A DNA stretch of 16,711 nucleotides from SLFT01 sp964493075 (GTDB taxonomy: Bacteria > Hydrogenedentota > Hydrogenedentia > Hydrogenedentales > CAITNO01), in NCBI GenBank assembly GCA_964493075.1, contig CAZBNU010000077.1, positions 1 to 16,711 of the forward strand, written 5' to 3'. The translations under genes and the position numbers were made by a program. The notes below the pieces were generated by a model. It had not been told where the DNA came from, did not search any database, and worked only from the letters and a program-made list of their open reading frames with translations. This document shows positions 1 to 8,766 of this stretch, in pieces (position 1 is the stretch's first letter; each line of letters begins with the position of its first letter).

Positions 1-17
1 GCGGAAGGAACAGGTCT

Positions 18-2039
18 GTGGGTGATACAAAACGGATATGGGTCAGGTGGCCTCAAGTAGGTACTAAGGCATCTTTTTTGTTTATTGGAGCAGGCCTTAG
101 CGTTGAAGTATTGGTCATTCTGCTGCACATGCTGATCAAGTATTTCCAAGAAAATCGGATACGTGTTCTGGGCCTAAAGTTCACACAGCTTTATAGTAGC
201 AATGCTGTTATTGGCCTGGTGGGGACGTTGATACTCGGGTATGGCATTATTTGCCTGCTCAGAGGGTTGCGTGTCAGCCGCCGAGCAACGGCATGGGGAT
301 ACACAGGTGTTTTTTTAATTGTCTGCTTTAAGATTATGGACCTTGTAAATTCATTCCATCACCTCTTTTTGCGTGACATGCTCGGCGTACCTTTTGATAT
401 AGATGTAATGATAATGAATGTTCTTCTTGTAAGCAGCGCCGCAACACTACTTGTTGCCATGATGCACGCCCTGTTTGATTTGCACAAGGTAGAGACTGCA
501 CTTGACCAACGCAACCGAGAACTTGACCGTGAAATACGGGATCGCCTCCTTCTTTCCACAGCCATACAAAATGCCGCTGAATCCATCCTGATTACAGATG
601 TTTCCGGTGCGATTCAATATGTAAATCCTGCCTTCGAGCATGTTGCCGGTTTCACACAGTCGGAAGTGATAGGGCAAAAACCAAGCATACTGAAAAGCGG
701 CAGCCATGACAAGGCCTTCTATGAGGAACTCTGGAGTACCATCACGGCGGGAAAAGTCTGGCGTGGACGGTTCCTGAACAAACGTAAAGACGGCGATTTT
801 TTCAGTGAAGACGCCACCATTTCCGCCATTCAGGATGAGCAGGGGCACATTACCCATTATGTTGCGGTTAAACACGATATCACCCGTGAAAAACTGTTGG
901 AACAGCAGGTGCAGCAATCGCAGAAACTAGAGGCCATCGGCACCCTGGCTGGGGGCATTGCCCACGATTTGAACAACGTGCTTGCTGTTATCATTGGACA
1001 TAGCGAGATGAGCCTGAGCCGGCTTGAACCGGAACACCCGGTTCACAAGAGCCTTGAAGTAATCATGCGTACAGCGGAGCGTTCTTCCCAGTTGATCAAG
1101 CGGCTGCTGATATTCAGTCGCCAGGGCGTTTCTGAGTCCAGTCCCTTGGAGCCTTCATCGCTCGTGCGCGAACAGATGAAGGTTATCCGTTCCTACCTGC
1201 CATCGAACATTGCTATTTCAGATTTCATTGATCCTGATGCTGGCTATGTTCTCGGGGCACCCATTGAGATTCAGCAGATTGTTTTCAACCTGTGTACAAA
1301 TGCCAATCACGCCATGCAACCCGCAGGCGGCGCTCTTGAGATAGGCATAGGCAGTGTCGTTGTAGAGCAGGAACAGACCTTGACCGCTGGAGTGCTTAAG
1401 CCAGGCGACTATGTGCGCCTCTATGTGCGCGATACCGGCTGTGGCATGGATGCCGCCATACTGAAGCGCATATTCGAGCCTTTCTTTACCACCAAAGAAG
1501 CGGGCATGGGTACGGGGCTGGGATTGCCCATGATACATGGCAGTGTCATGCAAAGCGGAGGCGCTATTGAAGTGACGAGTGCGCCTGGTAAAGGTTCGCG
1601 TTTCGATCTTTACTGGCCGAGACTGACCTGCGAGCCCAAGCAGGAACCGCGGACGATAGATATTCCCGATGGCGGCGGAAAAACGGTATTGGTGGTGGAC
1701 GATATGGTGGATTTCAAAGAATTGCTGGAAGTGAATTTGACGGCGCATGGATTCACGACAGAAGGATTCACAGAGGTCTTCACCGCTTTGGATTTCTTTC
1801 AGGACAATAGTGACGCTATAGATATTGCGCTGGTGGACTACATGATGCCCGGCATGAACGGCAGTGAACTGGCAGGACGACTTCATGAGATAAAACCCGG
1901 CTTGCCAATTGTAATGCTGAGCGGCTACAGTTGTAATGTGACCGACGAAAATGCTGCGGAATATGGCTTTGCGGCAGTCATCAGCAAGCCCGTTGAAACA
2001 TCGCATCTGATTTGTACCATTTCACGTTGTCTTGCATAG
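18..2039 (+). CDS. PAS-domain hybrid sensor histidine kinase with C-terminal receiver domain
   Basis: Membrane sensor kinase of 673 aa. Four hydrophobic segments lie at about residues 19-40, 62-85, 92-113 and 127-150. A PAS/PAC module follows (about 176-294), then a HisKA domain with the phospho-acceptor H316 in GGIAHDLNN. The HATPase domain shows the N box around N424-N430, the G1 box DTGCGM from D472 and the G2 box GTGLGL at 498-503. The C-terminal receiver has the acidic pair D561-D562, phospho-acceptor D607 in VDYMMPG and a late Lys in SKPVE. All catalytic residues are present, so autophosphorylation and intramolecular transfer are expected. No DNA-binding output domain is attached, so the partner is unknown. 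The GTG start has a GGAAGGA sequence 9 nt upstream, but the frame is open to the window edge, so the true start could lie further left. The next gene follows after 58 bp on the same strand. Confidence 0.88.
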   Translation: MGDTKRIWVRWPQVGTKASFLFIGAGLSVEVLVILLHMLIKYFQENRIRVLGLKFTQLYSSNAVIGLVGTLILGYGIICLLRGLRVSRRATAWGYTGVFLIVCFKIMDLVNSFHHLFLRDMLGVPFDIDVMIMNVLLVSSAATLLVAMMHALFDLHKVETALDQRNRELDREIRDRLLLSTAIQNAAESILITDVSGAIQYVNPAFEHVAGFTQSEVIGQKPSILKSGSHDKAFYEELWSTITAGKVWRGRFLNKRKDGDFFSEDATISAIQDEQGHITHYVAVKHDITREKLLEQQVQQSQKLEAIGTLAGGIAHDLNNVLAVIIGHSEMSLSRLEPEHPVHKSLEVIMRTAERSSQLIKRLLIFSRQGVSESSPLEPSSLVREQMKVIRSYLPSNIAISDFIDPDAGYVLGAPIEIQQIVFNLCTNANHAMQPAGGALEIGIGSVVVEQEQTLTAGVLKPGDYVRLYVRDTGCGMDAAILKRIFEPFFTTKEAGMGTGLGLPMIHGSVMQSGGAIEVTSAPGKGSRFDLYWPRLTCEPKQEPRTIDIPDGGGKTVLVVDDMVDFKELLEVNLTAHGFTTEGFTEVFTALDFFQDNSDAIDIALVDYMMPGMNGSELAGRLHEIKPGLPIVMLSGYSCNVTDENAAEYGFAAVISKPVETSHLICTISRCLA

Positions 2040-2097
2040 CGCCTGTTGGCGTTCCCAGCAAGATGTATAAAGGATTCATTTACAAAGGAACATCAAA

Positions 2098-4275
2098 ATG
2101 CAGGAAGTTAGAAGAGTTGTTTGTTGTGGAATGCTGACGCTTTTATTACTTCAGGCACTGGCAGTTGGGGAAGCTTCCGCGCCCTGGTATGAGCGCATGT
2201 TAACAGGTATGGAAGTGGGACCAACCGGCGCACAGTTTGGCCATAGTGACCCTGAAGACGAGCGGTATTGCGCCAGTTTCAACGGTACGGATATTGTCCG
2301 GTACTGTGTCAAGGCAGACAGTGAATATCTGGTGATGTGGGTGCGCGACGGCGATTACGCCTATTACAATTCCACATTGCTGCCCAAAGCACCGGGATTG
2401 GGAGAGCGCGATCCGTTGCGCGAAGTTATGGACGAAGCCGCCAAACACAACATGCCCGTGATTTCCTATTGTGTGGTACAGCAGGGCGGCCATTTCTTGA
2501 AGGCGCATCCTGAATACGAAATGCGTGATGTAAATGGCACGCCGATTGGACGGTTTTGTTACAACTCCGGCTATCTGGAATCCATGAAGGCCATTGTGGC
2601 GGAACAGTTGGCCTATGGCATTGACGGGTTTCACATTGACATGATGGACCAGGGGTTCGGGCCGCCTTACGGTTGCTGGTGCAGCACCTGCCGCGAGATG
2701 TTTGAGAAGCACTATGGCCATCCCCTTCCCACGGGTGTTTCATGGGATGCGACTTGGGATGATTTTATGCAGTTTCGGTATGACGCCAGTGAACGGTTCA
2801 TGCAAAATCTTTATGCCTATATCAAGTCCATAAACCCGGAAGCAACGGTGGATTTTAATTATCACGGCAATCCGCCCTTTTCCTTTGAGGTGGGTCAGCG
2901 TCCCGTACAACATGCCAATAATGCAGACTTTGTTACCGGAGAAACTGGCGTGTGGGGATTCAGTGCATTGACGGTTGGGCTGAACGTCGGATTCTATCGC
3001 GCTGCCACGCCGGGTTTGCCTGTACAGGTGGCCATGCAGCGGGGTGTACGCATGTATCATGATCAGACTACCCGCCCGTTGGCAGATATTCGCTGGGAGT
3101 TGTTGTCCCTGTTGGCGCATGGCGCTTTTGTGACGGTGGTGGACAAGACCGGATTTGATGGCTGGCTTGACCCGGTAACCTACGAACGCCTCGGCGAAGC
3201 ATTTCGGGAGGTTCATACCAAAAAAGAGCATTTTGGACAGGAAATATTGAGCGATGTTGGCATTTACTACAGCCACCGTACACGCGATTGGGTGGGACGG
3301 GAAAAACCGGGAGAATACTTCGCCTCATTTCAGGGCGTGCATAAAGCAATGGTGTACGACCATATCCCCTGGGGTGTTGCCCTTGATGAGAATGCAACGC
3401 TGGCTTCCCTCAAATCCTTCGCGGTGCTGATTGTGCCCAACGCGGGGATTTTGAGTGAAGACGAGGTAGCGCTTTTCAGTGCGTATGTGGAAAATGGCGG
3501 CAATCTTATTGTTACAGGCTTGACGGGGTGTTATGACCGCATGGGCAACCCATCTTCCCAGAGCGCCTTGGAAAACTTGATTGGTGCGCGTTTTCTGGGC
3601 GCCCTAGATTCTCTGGACAACTGGGTGACGCTGGCAGCAGATATGCCGGAGGCGTTGCGGGGTGGCACGCCTACCGACTGGCCGTTCCTGGTTAAGGGAT
3701 TCGCAGCAAAGTATGAGGCGGAAACAGCCATACCATACGGTCAACTGATAAAACCCTATCGCACGATCCGTCAACAGGAGGGAAAGGAAGGAACGGACTG
3801 GCCCATGAGCGCTGACGAGGCGGTGGGCCCCGCCCTGTTGCTTAACAGTGTTGGTAAGGGCACTGTGCTGACCCTTGCGGTTTCGCCAGGTTATGCCGCA
3901 TTCAGCGATCACCATATTGTGGAAGCGAGAAAACTTCTTGTCAATGCTGTGCGTTTCCTGCAGCCTTCGCCCCGTGTGCGGATTGATGCACCTGCCACCG
4001 TGCAGACGGTTGTAAGTGATGATCCGGACGAGCGCATTCTGCGGGTACATCTGCTTGGGTATAACGCGCCGCCTCAGACAACACCTGCGCAAAACCGACC
4101 CTATGTATTGCCCGCTTTGATGGAAGAAGGGCCACTATACCGTTTTGAAGTAATCTGCACAGAGAAGATTACGAACGCTTCCGCACTCAATCCCACCACC
4201 TCACTCACTGTGGACGCCGCGACAGTAAAGGGAACAGTCAACGACGTACACGAGGTGATAGTGATTCGGTACTGA
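2098..4275 (+). CDS. Secreted GHL6-like putative glycoside hydrolase with beta-galactosidase-trimerisation-like domain
   Basis: Secreted protein of 725 aa. Residues 1 to about 27 form a Sec signal peptide with likely cleavage after ASA. Residues from about 35 to 370 resemble the hypothetical glycosyl hydrolase 6 (GHL6) TIM-barrel family: the strand GFHIDMMD carries D181 and D184 as candidate catalytic acids, followed by a GCWCSTC cluster (C193, C195, C198) typical of the family. Residues about 382-490 look like the glutaminase-like trimerisation domain of GH42 enzymes, including LIVPNAGILSEDE and a glycine-rich NGGNLIVTG strand. The last 100 or so residues look like a beta-sandwich. The start follows an AAAGGA sequence. 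The likely role is cleavage of a plant or algal glycoside outside the cytoplasm; the substrate cannot be read from the sequence. It lies 58 bp after the sensor kinase and converges tightly on the Ser/Thr kinase. Confidence 0.65.
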   Translation: MQEVRRVVCCGMLTLLLLQALAVGEASAPWYERMLTGMEVGPTGAQFGHSDPEDERYCASFNGTDIVRYCVKADSEYLVMWVRDGDYAYYNSTLLPKAPGLGERDPLREVMDEAAKHNMPVISYCVVQQGGHFLKAHPEYEMRDVNGTPIGRFCYNSGYLESMKAIVAEQLAYGIDGFHIDMMDQGFGPPYGCWCSTCREMFEKHYGHPLPTGVSWDATWDDFMQFRYDASERFMQNLYAYIKSINPEATVDFNYHGNPPFSFEVGQRPVQHANNADFVTGETGVWGFSALTVGLNVGFYRAATPGLPVQVAMQRGVRMYHDQTTRPLADIRWELLSLLAHGAFVTVVDKTGFDGWLDPVTYERLGEAFREVHTKKEHFGQEILSDVGIYYSHRTRDWVGREKPGEYFASFQGVHKAMVYDHIPWGVALDENATLASLKSFAVLIVPNAGILSEDEVALFSAYVENGGNLIVTGLTGCYDRMGNPSSQSALENLIGARFLGALDSLDNWVTLAADMPEALRGGTPTDWPFLVKGFAAKYEAETAIPYGQLIKPYRTIRQQEGKEGTDWPMSADEAVGPALLLNSVGKGTVLTLAVSPGYAAFSDHHIVEARKLLVNAVRFLQPSPRVRIDAPATVQTVVSDDPDERILRVHLLGYNAPPQTTPAQNRPYVLPALMEEGPLYRFEVICTEKITNASALNPTTSLTVDAATVKGTVNDVHEVIVIRY

Positions 4276-4291
4276 CGTGTAACGCCAACCG

Positions 4292-5191
4292 CTATTTCCG
4301 CTTAAGCAGTTTGGCAAAGAAACCTTTGATGCGGTCCAACAGACCCATCTTCTGCGCGGCTTTCTGGGCGGGACGTGCGGCCTGTTGCTGGGAAAGTTTA
4401 TACACGTTCATGAGGGCGGCTTTGAACTCAAGCGCAGAGCCGTACCGGTGTTCCGGATTGGGCGCCATGGCCTTTTCAAGAAAGGCATCCGCCTCTGGAG
4501 GCAGGTCGGGGCGCAAGGTCGTAATTTTCAGCCCGGGCAGGGGAGCGCGTCCAGTAAGCAATTCAAAAAAGATTACGCCCAGGGGATAAATGTCGGCGCG
4601 ATGGTCCACACCGGCAGGGTTGGTCTGCTGTTCCGGCGCCATGTAATGCACCTTGCCAAGATTGGCGCCGACAATGGTGAGTCCCTTGAACTGGTCGTCA
4701 AGTTTGGCAAGACCAAAGTCTACCAAGCGCACCGAACCATCCCGGGACACCATTATATTCTCCGGAGAAAGGTCACGGTGAATGGTGATGGTGTGGGCGT
4801 GGGCGAGCGCGTCCGCAACCAGGCACAACACACGCACTACCGATGGAAGGTCGAGGCGATGCTTCTGTTGCAACCACAAACGGAGGCTCTTCCCGTCAAT
4901 ATACTCCATTGTATAAAAGAGGGTGTCGTTCCACTTGCGCGCATCAAGCACCTTTACAATGCCTGGATGGCTCAACTGGCGAACGGTTTGCACTTCACGC
5001 ACAAACCGGCTGATGGCCTGGCGACTGTTCGAGTATTTCGCATGCAACGTTTTCAACGCTATGTCGCGGTTGGTTTTGGTGTCTGTGACAAGAAACACTT
5101 CTCCCATACCGCCGCGACCCAGCTTCTTTTTTATGATATAGCGTTCTGCAATTACATGTCCAGGTTGCAGTTGGTCTATTACGTCTGCCAT
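4292..5191 (-). CDS. Soluble Hanks-type serine/threonine protein kinase
   Basis: Eukaryotic-like Ser/Thr kinase of 299 aa. The glycine loop GRGGMG is at 25-30, the ATP-binding lysine K47 in IALKTL, the helix-C glutamate E66, the catalytic loop HRD at 138-140 with N145, DFG at 158-160 and APE at 185-187. All residues needed for catalysis are present. Unlike PknB-type receptors it has no transmembrane segment and no PASTA or other sensor domain. After a catalytic core of about 260 residues it ends in a basic amphipathic stretch (MGLLDRIKGFFAKLLKRK) that could bind membranes; that role is inferred. An AGGAG sequence precedes the ATG by 13 nt. The stop lies only 16 bp from that of the convergent glycosidase gene. 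Targets are unknown. Confidence 0.9.
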   Translation of the reverse strand: MADVIDQLQPGHVIAERYIIKKKLGRGGMGEVFLVTDTKTNRDIALKTLHAKYSNSRQAISRFVREVQTVRQLSHPGIVKVLDARKWNDTLFYTMEYIDGKSLRLWLQQKHRLDLPSVVRVLCLVADALAHAHTITIHRDLSPENIMVSRDGSVRLVDFGLAKLDDQFKGLTIVGANLGKVHYMAPEQQTNPAGVDHRADIYPLGVIFFELLTGRAPLPGLKITTLRPDLPPEADAFLEKAMAPNPEHRYGSALEFKAALMNVYKLSQQQAARPAQKAAQKMGLLDRIKGFFAKLLKRK

Positions 5192-5249
5192 CCCCGTCTT
5201 GATTCTCCTTGGTAAAAAAACACTTACTTACAATAACGATAACCTTCGG

Positions 5250-5255
5250 ATTATA
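5250..5255 (-). promoter_or_regulatory. Candidate -10 element for the Ser/Thr kinase
   Basis: On the minus strand this reads TATAAT, a perfect -10 hexamer, in an AT-rich stretch about 60 nt upstream of the kinase ATG. No good -35 hexamer is found 16-18 bp further upstream, so this is only a candidate. Confidence 0.35.
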
Positions 5256-5317
5256 TCTTATTTCACATCAAATTTGCGAAATAGTTTTGCCGAATCTGCC
5301 GCGTCTCTGTAAACATC

Positions 5318-5345
5318 TTGATAAAAGCGGCTTTAATATGACAAT
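5318..5345 (+). promoter_or_regulatory. Candidate sigma-70-like promoter for the GT4 gene
   Basis: TTGATA (5318-5323, 5 of 6 matches to the -35 consensus) is followed after 16 bp by GACAAT (5340-5345, 4 of 6 to the -10 consensus). This would start transcription roughly 45 nt before the glycosyltransferase ATG. The 204-bp divergent region between kinase and glycosyltransferase shows no other clear structure. Confidence 0.35.
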
Positions 5346-5395
5346 GTAGTGGTTGATTTCACTTAAGAATGTTACCGTCAGGATGGATTTTGAAT

Positions 5396-6613
5396 ATGCG
5401 CATTGCCATTATAGACCTGCTTTTTTCCTGGCCGCCGCATGGCGGTGCGGATGTGGACGTGTACCATGTCGCGCAGGGGCTGTGCGCTCAGGGACATGAA
5501 ACGCATCTGATCTTCGTGCGTGATGCTTTGACTTGGGAGCGGGGCCAGGCGGATGTGGGGGTGTTGCCCTTTTCTACAGAATGCCTTGCGTTTTCTGCGG
5601 GAGCGCTAACGGAGGCAGCACTCACGGCGCGGGTGCGCCAGGCCGTTAAGAACTACCGCCCGGATTTTGTGTTTTTGACCCAGGCCTATTTCTTCAAAGT
5701 GCCCCTTATCCTTGCGTTGAAAGATTTCCGGGTGATTTCACGTTGTTATGCCCACGAAACGGCCTGTCATCGGGACATCCTGCGATTTAAAGGTGAAAAG
5801 CCCTGTCCTAATGAGTACCGGCGTACCCCAGATATATGTCGCCGCTGCGCTTTGGAGAGCCAGCGGAACACCATCGTTCAAGGACACCATACTGCATGGA
5901 CTCAGGAATACGTGGAGACTTGCGCTTGGTCGCGAAATTTCTACGATAAATTTTTGGCGGCCATGTACTCTTTACATGCTGTTGTCATTACGACGGAACA
6001 GATGCGCGACCAGGTTTCCGGATTATGCGACCGAATTCACGTAATCCCCCACGGGGTGGATACCAACCGTTTTACGCCAGCAGAAAAAGACACCGAACGA
6101 AATGTCCCCATTATTTTTTCTCCGGGCCGCATGGAAGATCCAGCGAAAGGAATGCAGGTACTCATGGATGCGGCGACCATGCTTGCCTCCGAAGGGCGAA
6201 CATTTGAGGTGCATGCTACCCTTCCAGAAGGGTATGGTGGGCCACCGTGGCTCAAGGCCGTCGGAAAGATTGCCCATGAAGATATGCCTCATGTGTACCA
6301 GCAAGCGGATATCTGTGTAGTGCCCAGCGTGTGGGACGAACCCTTCGGCATAGTAGCCCTTGAGGCGATGGCTTCCGGGTTGCCCGTGTGCGCGACCCGT
6401 GCGGGCGGGTTGCAGGACATTATCGTACACGAAAAAACAGGGCTGTTATTTGACCGTGGGAATGCCGCCTCACTGGCAGAGGGGTTGCGTAAAATGCTGG
6501 AGGATGACACCCTGCGCCGCACCATGGGAATGGCAGGCCGCAGCCGTGTTGTTGACAACTACCGCTGGGAATCAATCTTGGAATACTTCTATCCCCTTTT
6601 GTTTCACGATTGA
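5396..6613 (+). CDS. GT4-family glycosyltransferase
   Basis: Retaining GT-B glycosyltransferase of 405 aa. The N-terminal Rossmann half begins MRIAIID and has the family glycine turn HGGAD at 15-19. The C-terminal half has the donor-binding segment with R245 and K251 (SPGRMEDPAKG) and the EX7E motif E315-E323 in EPFGIVALE, followed by the SGLPV-x-AGG stretch. It transfers a sugar from a nucleotide-sugar donor, probably to a cell-surface glycan or lipid; the acceptor is unknown. The N-terminal domain carries five cysteines between 117 and 151 (C117, C124, C137, C148, C151), which look like a structural metal site. I chose the ATG at 5396 over the in-frame ATG at 5369 because GT4 proteins start directly at the first beta strand and an AGGATGG lies 10 nt upstream. 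Confidence 0.85.
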   Translation: MRIAIIDLLFSWPPHGGADVDVYHVAQGLCAQGHETHLIFVRDALTWERGQADVGVLPFSTECLAFSAGALTEAALTARVRQAVKNYRPDFVFLTQAYFFKVPLILALKDFRVISRCYAHETACHRDILRFKGEKPCPNEYRRTPDICRRCALESQRNTIVQGHHTAWTQEYVETCAWSRNFYDKFLAAMYSLHAVVITTEQMRDQVSGLCDRIHVIPHGVDTNRFTPAEKDTERNVPIIFSPGRMEDPAKGMQVLMDAATMLASEGRTFEVHATLPEGYGGPPWLKAVGKIAHEDMPHVYQQADICVVPSVWDEPFGIVALEAMASGLPVCATRAGGLQDIIVHEKTGLLFDRGNAASLAEGLRKMLEDDTLRRTMGMAGRSRVVDNYRWESILEYFYPLLFHD

Positions 6614-6671
6614 CGGCTCTGCAGATTGGGGAAATCAGGTGGGTAAGTGTGGCATCATACCCAAAGATGTC

Positions 6672-6692
6672 TTTGCCAGTGCTTCTGGTAAA
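6672..6692 (+). terminator. Hairpin after the GT4 gene, possible terminator
   Basis: TTTGCCAG (6672-6679) and CTGGTAAA (6685-6692) form an 8-bp stem with one G-U pair and a 5-nt loop, about 60 nt after the GT4 stop. Only a short T run follows (GTGTTTT), so termination is uncertain. A second weak inverted repeat, TGGGTA/TACCCA, lies just upstream at 6640-6663. Confidence 0.3.
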
Positions 6693-6737
6693 AACGTGTT
6701 TTCGTACTGACTAAAAGGAATAAACGGAGGCGCCTAT

Positions 6738-8744
6738 ATGGACAGGTTTCGAGGATTGCCCGGATTGCAATTTGGCACGATATTCGTTGTGGCCTTGTCC
6801 CTGTCTATTGGTTGGGGCATCCGCGGCAATTTCGGTCATGAATCCGGCGCAATGATCGCAGGCGTGTTGGCTTCCATTGCCGCATGCCTGATGTCTGGCC
6901 GGTCGGACTGGCGTCGTCGCGTTCCGTTCTTTGCGCTTTTTGGAGGACTGGGGTTCGGATTTGGTGGCTCCATCTCTTATATGTACCCCATTTCCTTTGC
7001 AGGTTCCGAACAGTGGAGCACCTGCATCTATGGATTTTTCACTACCTTTTGGGTAGGCGTATTATGGGCAGGTATCGGCGGTATGGGCGCCGCGCTGCCT
7101 GCTGTGATGGACCGCAAGCGTCTCAATAGTTTTTGTGGACCTGTGGCCTTTGTACTGCTAATCATGGTTCTCAGCGGTCTTTTCTTTGAACCCTGGCTTT
7201 CCGAAACGCTGGTGATACCGGGCGCGGACAAAATGGATACCACCTGGCACCGTCATCACAATCCCCTGTACTGGTTTGACGCCGATTGGTTTCCGGCGCT
7301 GATGGCACTATTCGGAGTATGCTTGTACGATCTTTGTAATCGTCGTTTTTCGGGCGCCTGGCGCCTGCCCCTCTATTGCGGTCTTGGCGCGGCGGTGGGT
7401 GCGGTGGTTTATCACCTTACTATTTTGCTGGGGTTGCACGGACATATTGCCAATGCTCTGGTAGTGCCCTTGGGCGATCCGAACGCCATCAACCCCATGA
7501 CAGGCGAAGTCTTTGGCAACGTAACATTCCTGTCCAACTGGCCCAATTTTGTGCATTACTATCCGGAACACCTGGGTTGGCTGCTAGGTGTTGTCGCGGG
7601 AGGCGGTATTTATTTCTGGCGGCACGGCGCGTTCCGCTGTGATTCAAAATTGATTCTGTATCTGGCGTGTGGCTGGTTGTTAGCTTTCATTCTTATGCCT
7701 ACGTTAGGCTCCATACCGCTGCAATCCATCGGCGGATTTCGCATGACCCCGCCGCGCAGTGACGATTGGGCGGGCATCACCGGCGTCTTTGTGGCGGGGA
7801 CGATCTATTGCCTGCGTTATAACCTGGGTGGTGCGGCATTTTCCGGAACCGTGACCGGGCTTATGGGCGGTTTCTTTTTCATTCTAATGCCGTTCATTCG
7901 GGCGTTGTTGCGAATACCGGGGCATCCGTATCGAACGCTCGATGGCATGACGGAGGCCTGGACCCATTATCAAAGCGCTAACTGGCACAGCATCATGGAA
8001 CAGATGCACGGGTTTGGCCACGGGATTGCGTTGGCGGTGGCGCTGGGCATGCTGGCGGGTATGGTAAAGCCCCATGGCGACCGGGACCAGCGCAAACGCG
8101 GTGCAGAAATATTTGCAATTATTTTCGTCCTGTTTTTTGTCACCCTCATGAACGTCTTCAAGAATGTGAATGAGTGGACACAGGGCAATCATAAAGCAGT
8201 TCCTGAAATCATGAAAGCACCGCTCTTTTCGTTTATTGAAATGCCTGCCAGTTTCTGGTTTTTATCTGCCTGGACGGCAGTTTCCATCGCCGTCGTTGCG
8301 TTGATGTTTGTGCATCTGCGGCGGCCTTTGCCCATCGTGCCGTCCTCTTGGCGCGCCCGAAGCCAGATACTGTATCTGGCCTTTTTGTGGATCATGGTCA
8401 TCGCAAACTTTGAACGCGCTCTGGTTAATTTTCATGAAAACCGACTGGTTACAGAATGGGTGATTATTATAAATGCCGCCCTGGCAACTTTCCTCATAAT
8501 TGCCCTGCCCCGATCTTCAAAGAAACTCTACCCCGTGGAACCGCTGTCGTACGGCGCATTAGTCCGCCGGATATGGCTGTATGCTCTGCCTGCCATTGCG
8601 TGTGCGCTGCTTGTCATGGCTGTGACGGTTCGCCTGTTGTATGGCGATGCACCCTTGGACAGTCCGGACAGCAACCACAAGCGCTGGGGCGAAGAAGCAA
8701 AATGGCGTATTGATCCCATACTCAAGAGTGGGGAACATCGTTAA
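6738..8744 (+). CDS. Polytopic membrane protein of unknown function (about 17 helices)
   Basis: I do not recognise a named family. The protein is 668 aa and strongly hydrophobic, with about 17 predicted membrane helices spread over the whole length. These include segments at about 12-28, 36-54, 62-83 and 98-123, and several more up to about residue 650. Many helices are glycine rich (for example FGGLGFGFGG). The first two helices are linked by the polar stretch GWGIRGNFGHESG, whose Arg, His and Glu inside an otherwise apolar region look like a functional site. There is no ATP-binding motif and no recognisable transporter signature. A strong GGAGG lies 7 nt before the ATG. menB starts 22 bp after the stop with no terminator between, so the two are probably co-transcribed. 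A transporter or a membrane enzyme is possible. Confidence 0.85.
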   Translation: MDRFRGLPGLQFGTIFVVALSLSIGWGIRGNFGHESGAMIAGVLASIAACLMSGRSDWRRRVPFFALFGGLGFGFGGSISYMYPISFAGSEQWSTCIYGFFTTFWVGVLWAGIGGMGAALPAVMDRKRLNSFCGPVAFVLLIMVLSGLFFEPWLSETLVIPGADKMDTTWHRHHNPLYWFDADWFPALMALFGVCLYDLCNRRFSGAWRLPLYCGLGAAVGAVVYHLTILLGLHGHIANALVVPLGDPNAINPMTGEVFGNVTFLSNWPNFVHYYPEHLGWLLGVVAGGGIYFWRHGAFRCDSKLILYLACGWLLAFILMPTLGSIPLQSIGGFRMTPPRSDDWAGITGVFVAGTIYCLRYNLGGAAFSGTVTGLMGGFFFILMPFIRALLRIPGHPYRTLDGMTEAWTHYQSANWHSIMEQMHGFGHGIALAVALGMLAGMVKPHGDRDQRKRGAEIFAIIFVLFFVTLMNVFKNVNEWTQGNHKAVPEIMKAPLFSFIEMPASFWFLSAWTAVSIAVVALMFVHLRRPLPIVPSSWRARSQILYLAFLWIMVIANFERALVNFHENRLVTEWVIIINAALATFLIIALPRSSKKLYPVEPLSYGALVRRIWLYALPAIACALLVMAVTVRLLYGDAPLDSPDSNHKRWGEEAKWRIDPILKSGEHR

Positions 8745-8766
8745 TGAAAAGGATATGAAGTAGATT

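Noticed and set aside
1218..2006. A 262-codon open frame antisense to the histidine kinase.
   Set aside because: It overlaps the HATPase and receiver domains fully, and its translation is low in recognisable structure and high in His and Cys.
2037..2056. Weak AGCGCC/GGCGTT hairpin right after the histidine kinase stop.
   Set aside because: The stem is only 6 bp with a G-U pair and has no T tract, so termination before the glycosidase gene is not supported.
4385..5215. A 276-codon open frame antisense to the Ser/Thr kinase.
   Set aside because: It mirrors the kinase codons, has no recognisable domain or convincing ribosome binding site, and the kinase motifs on the other strand are complete.
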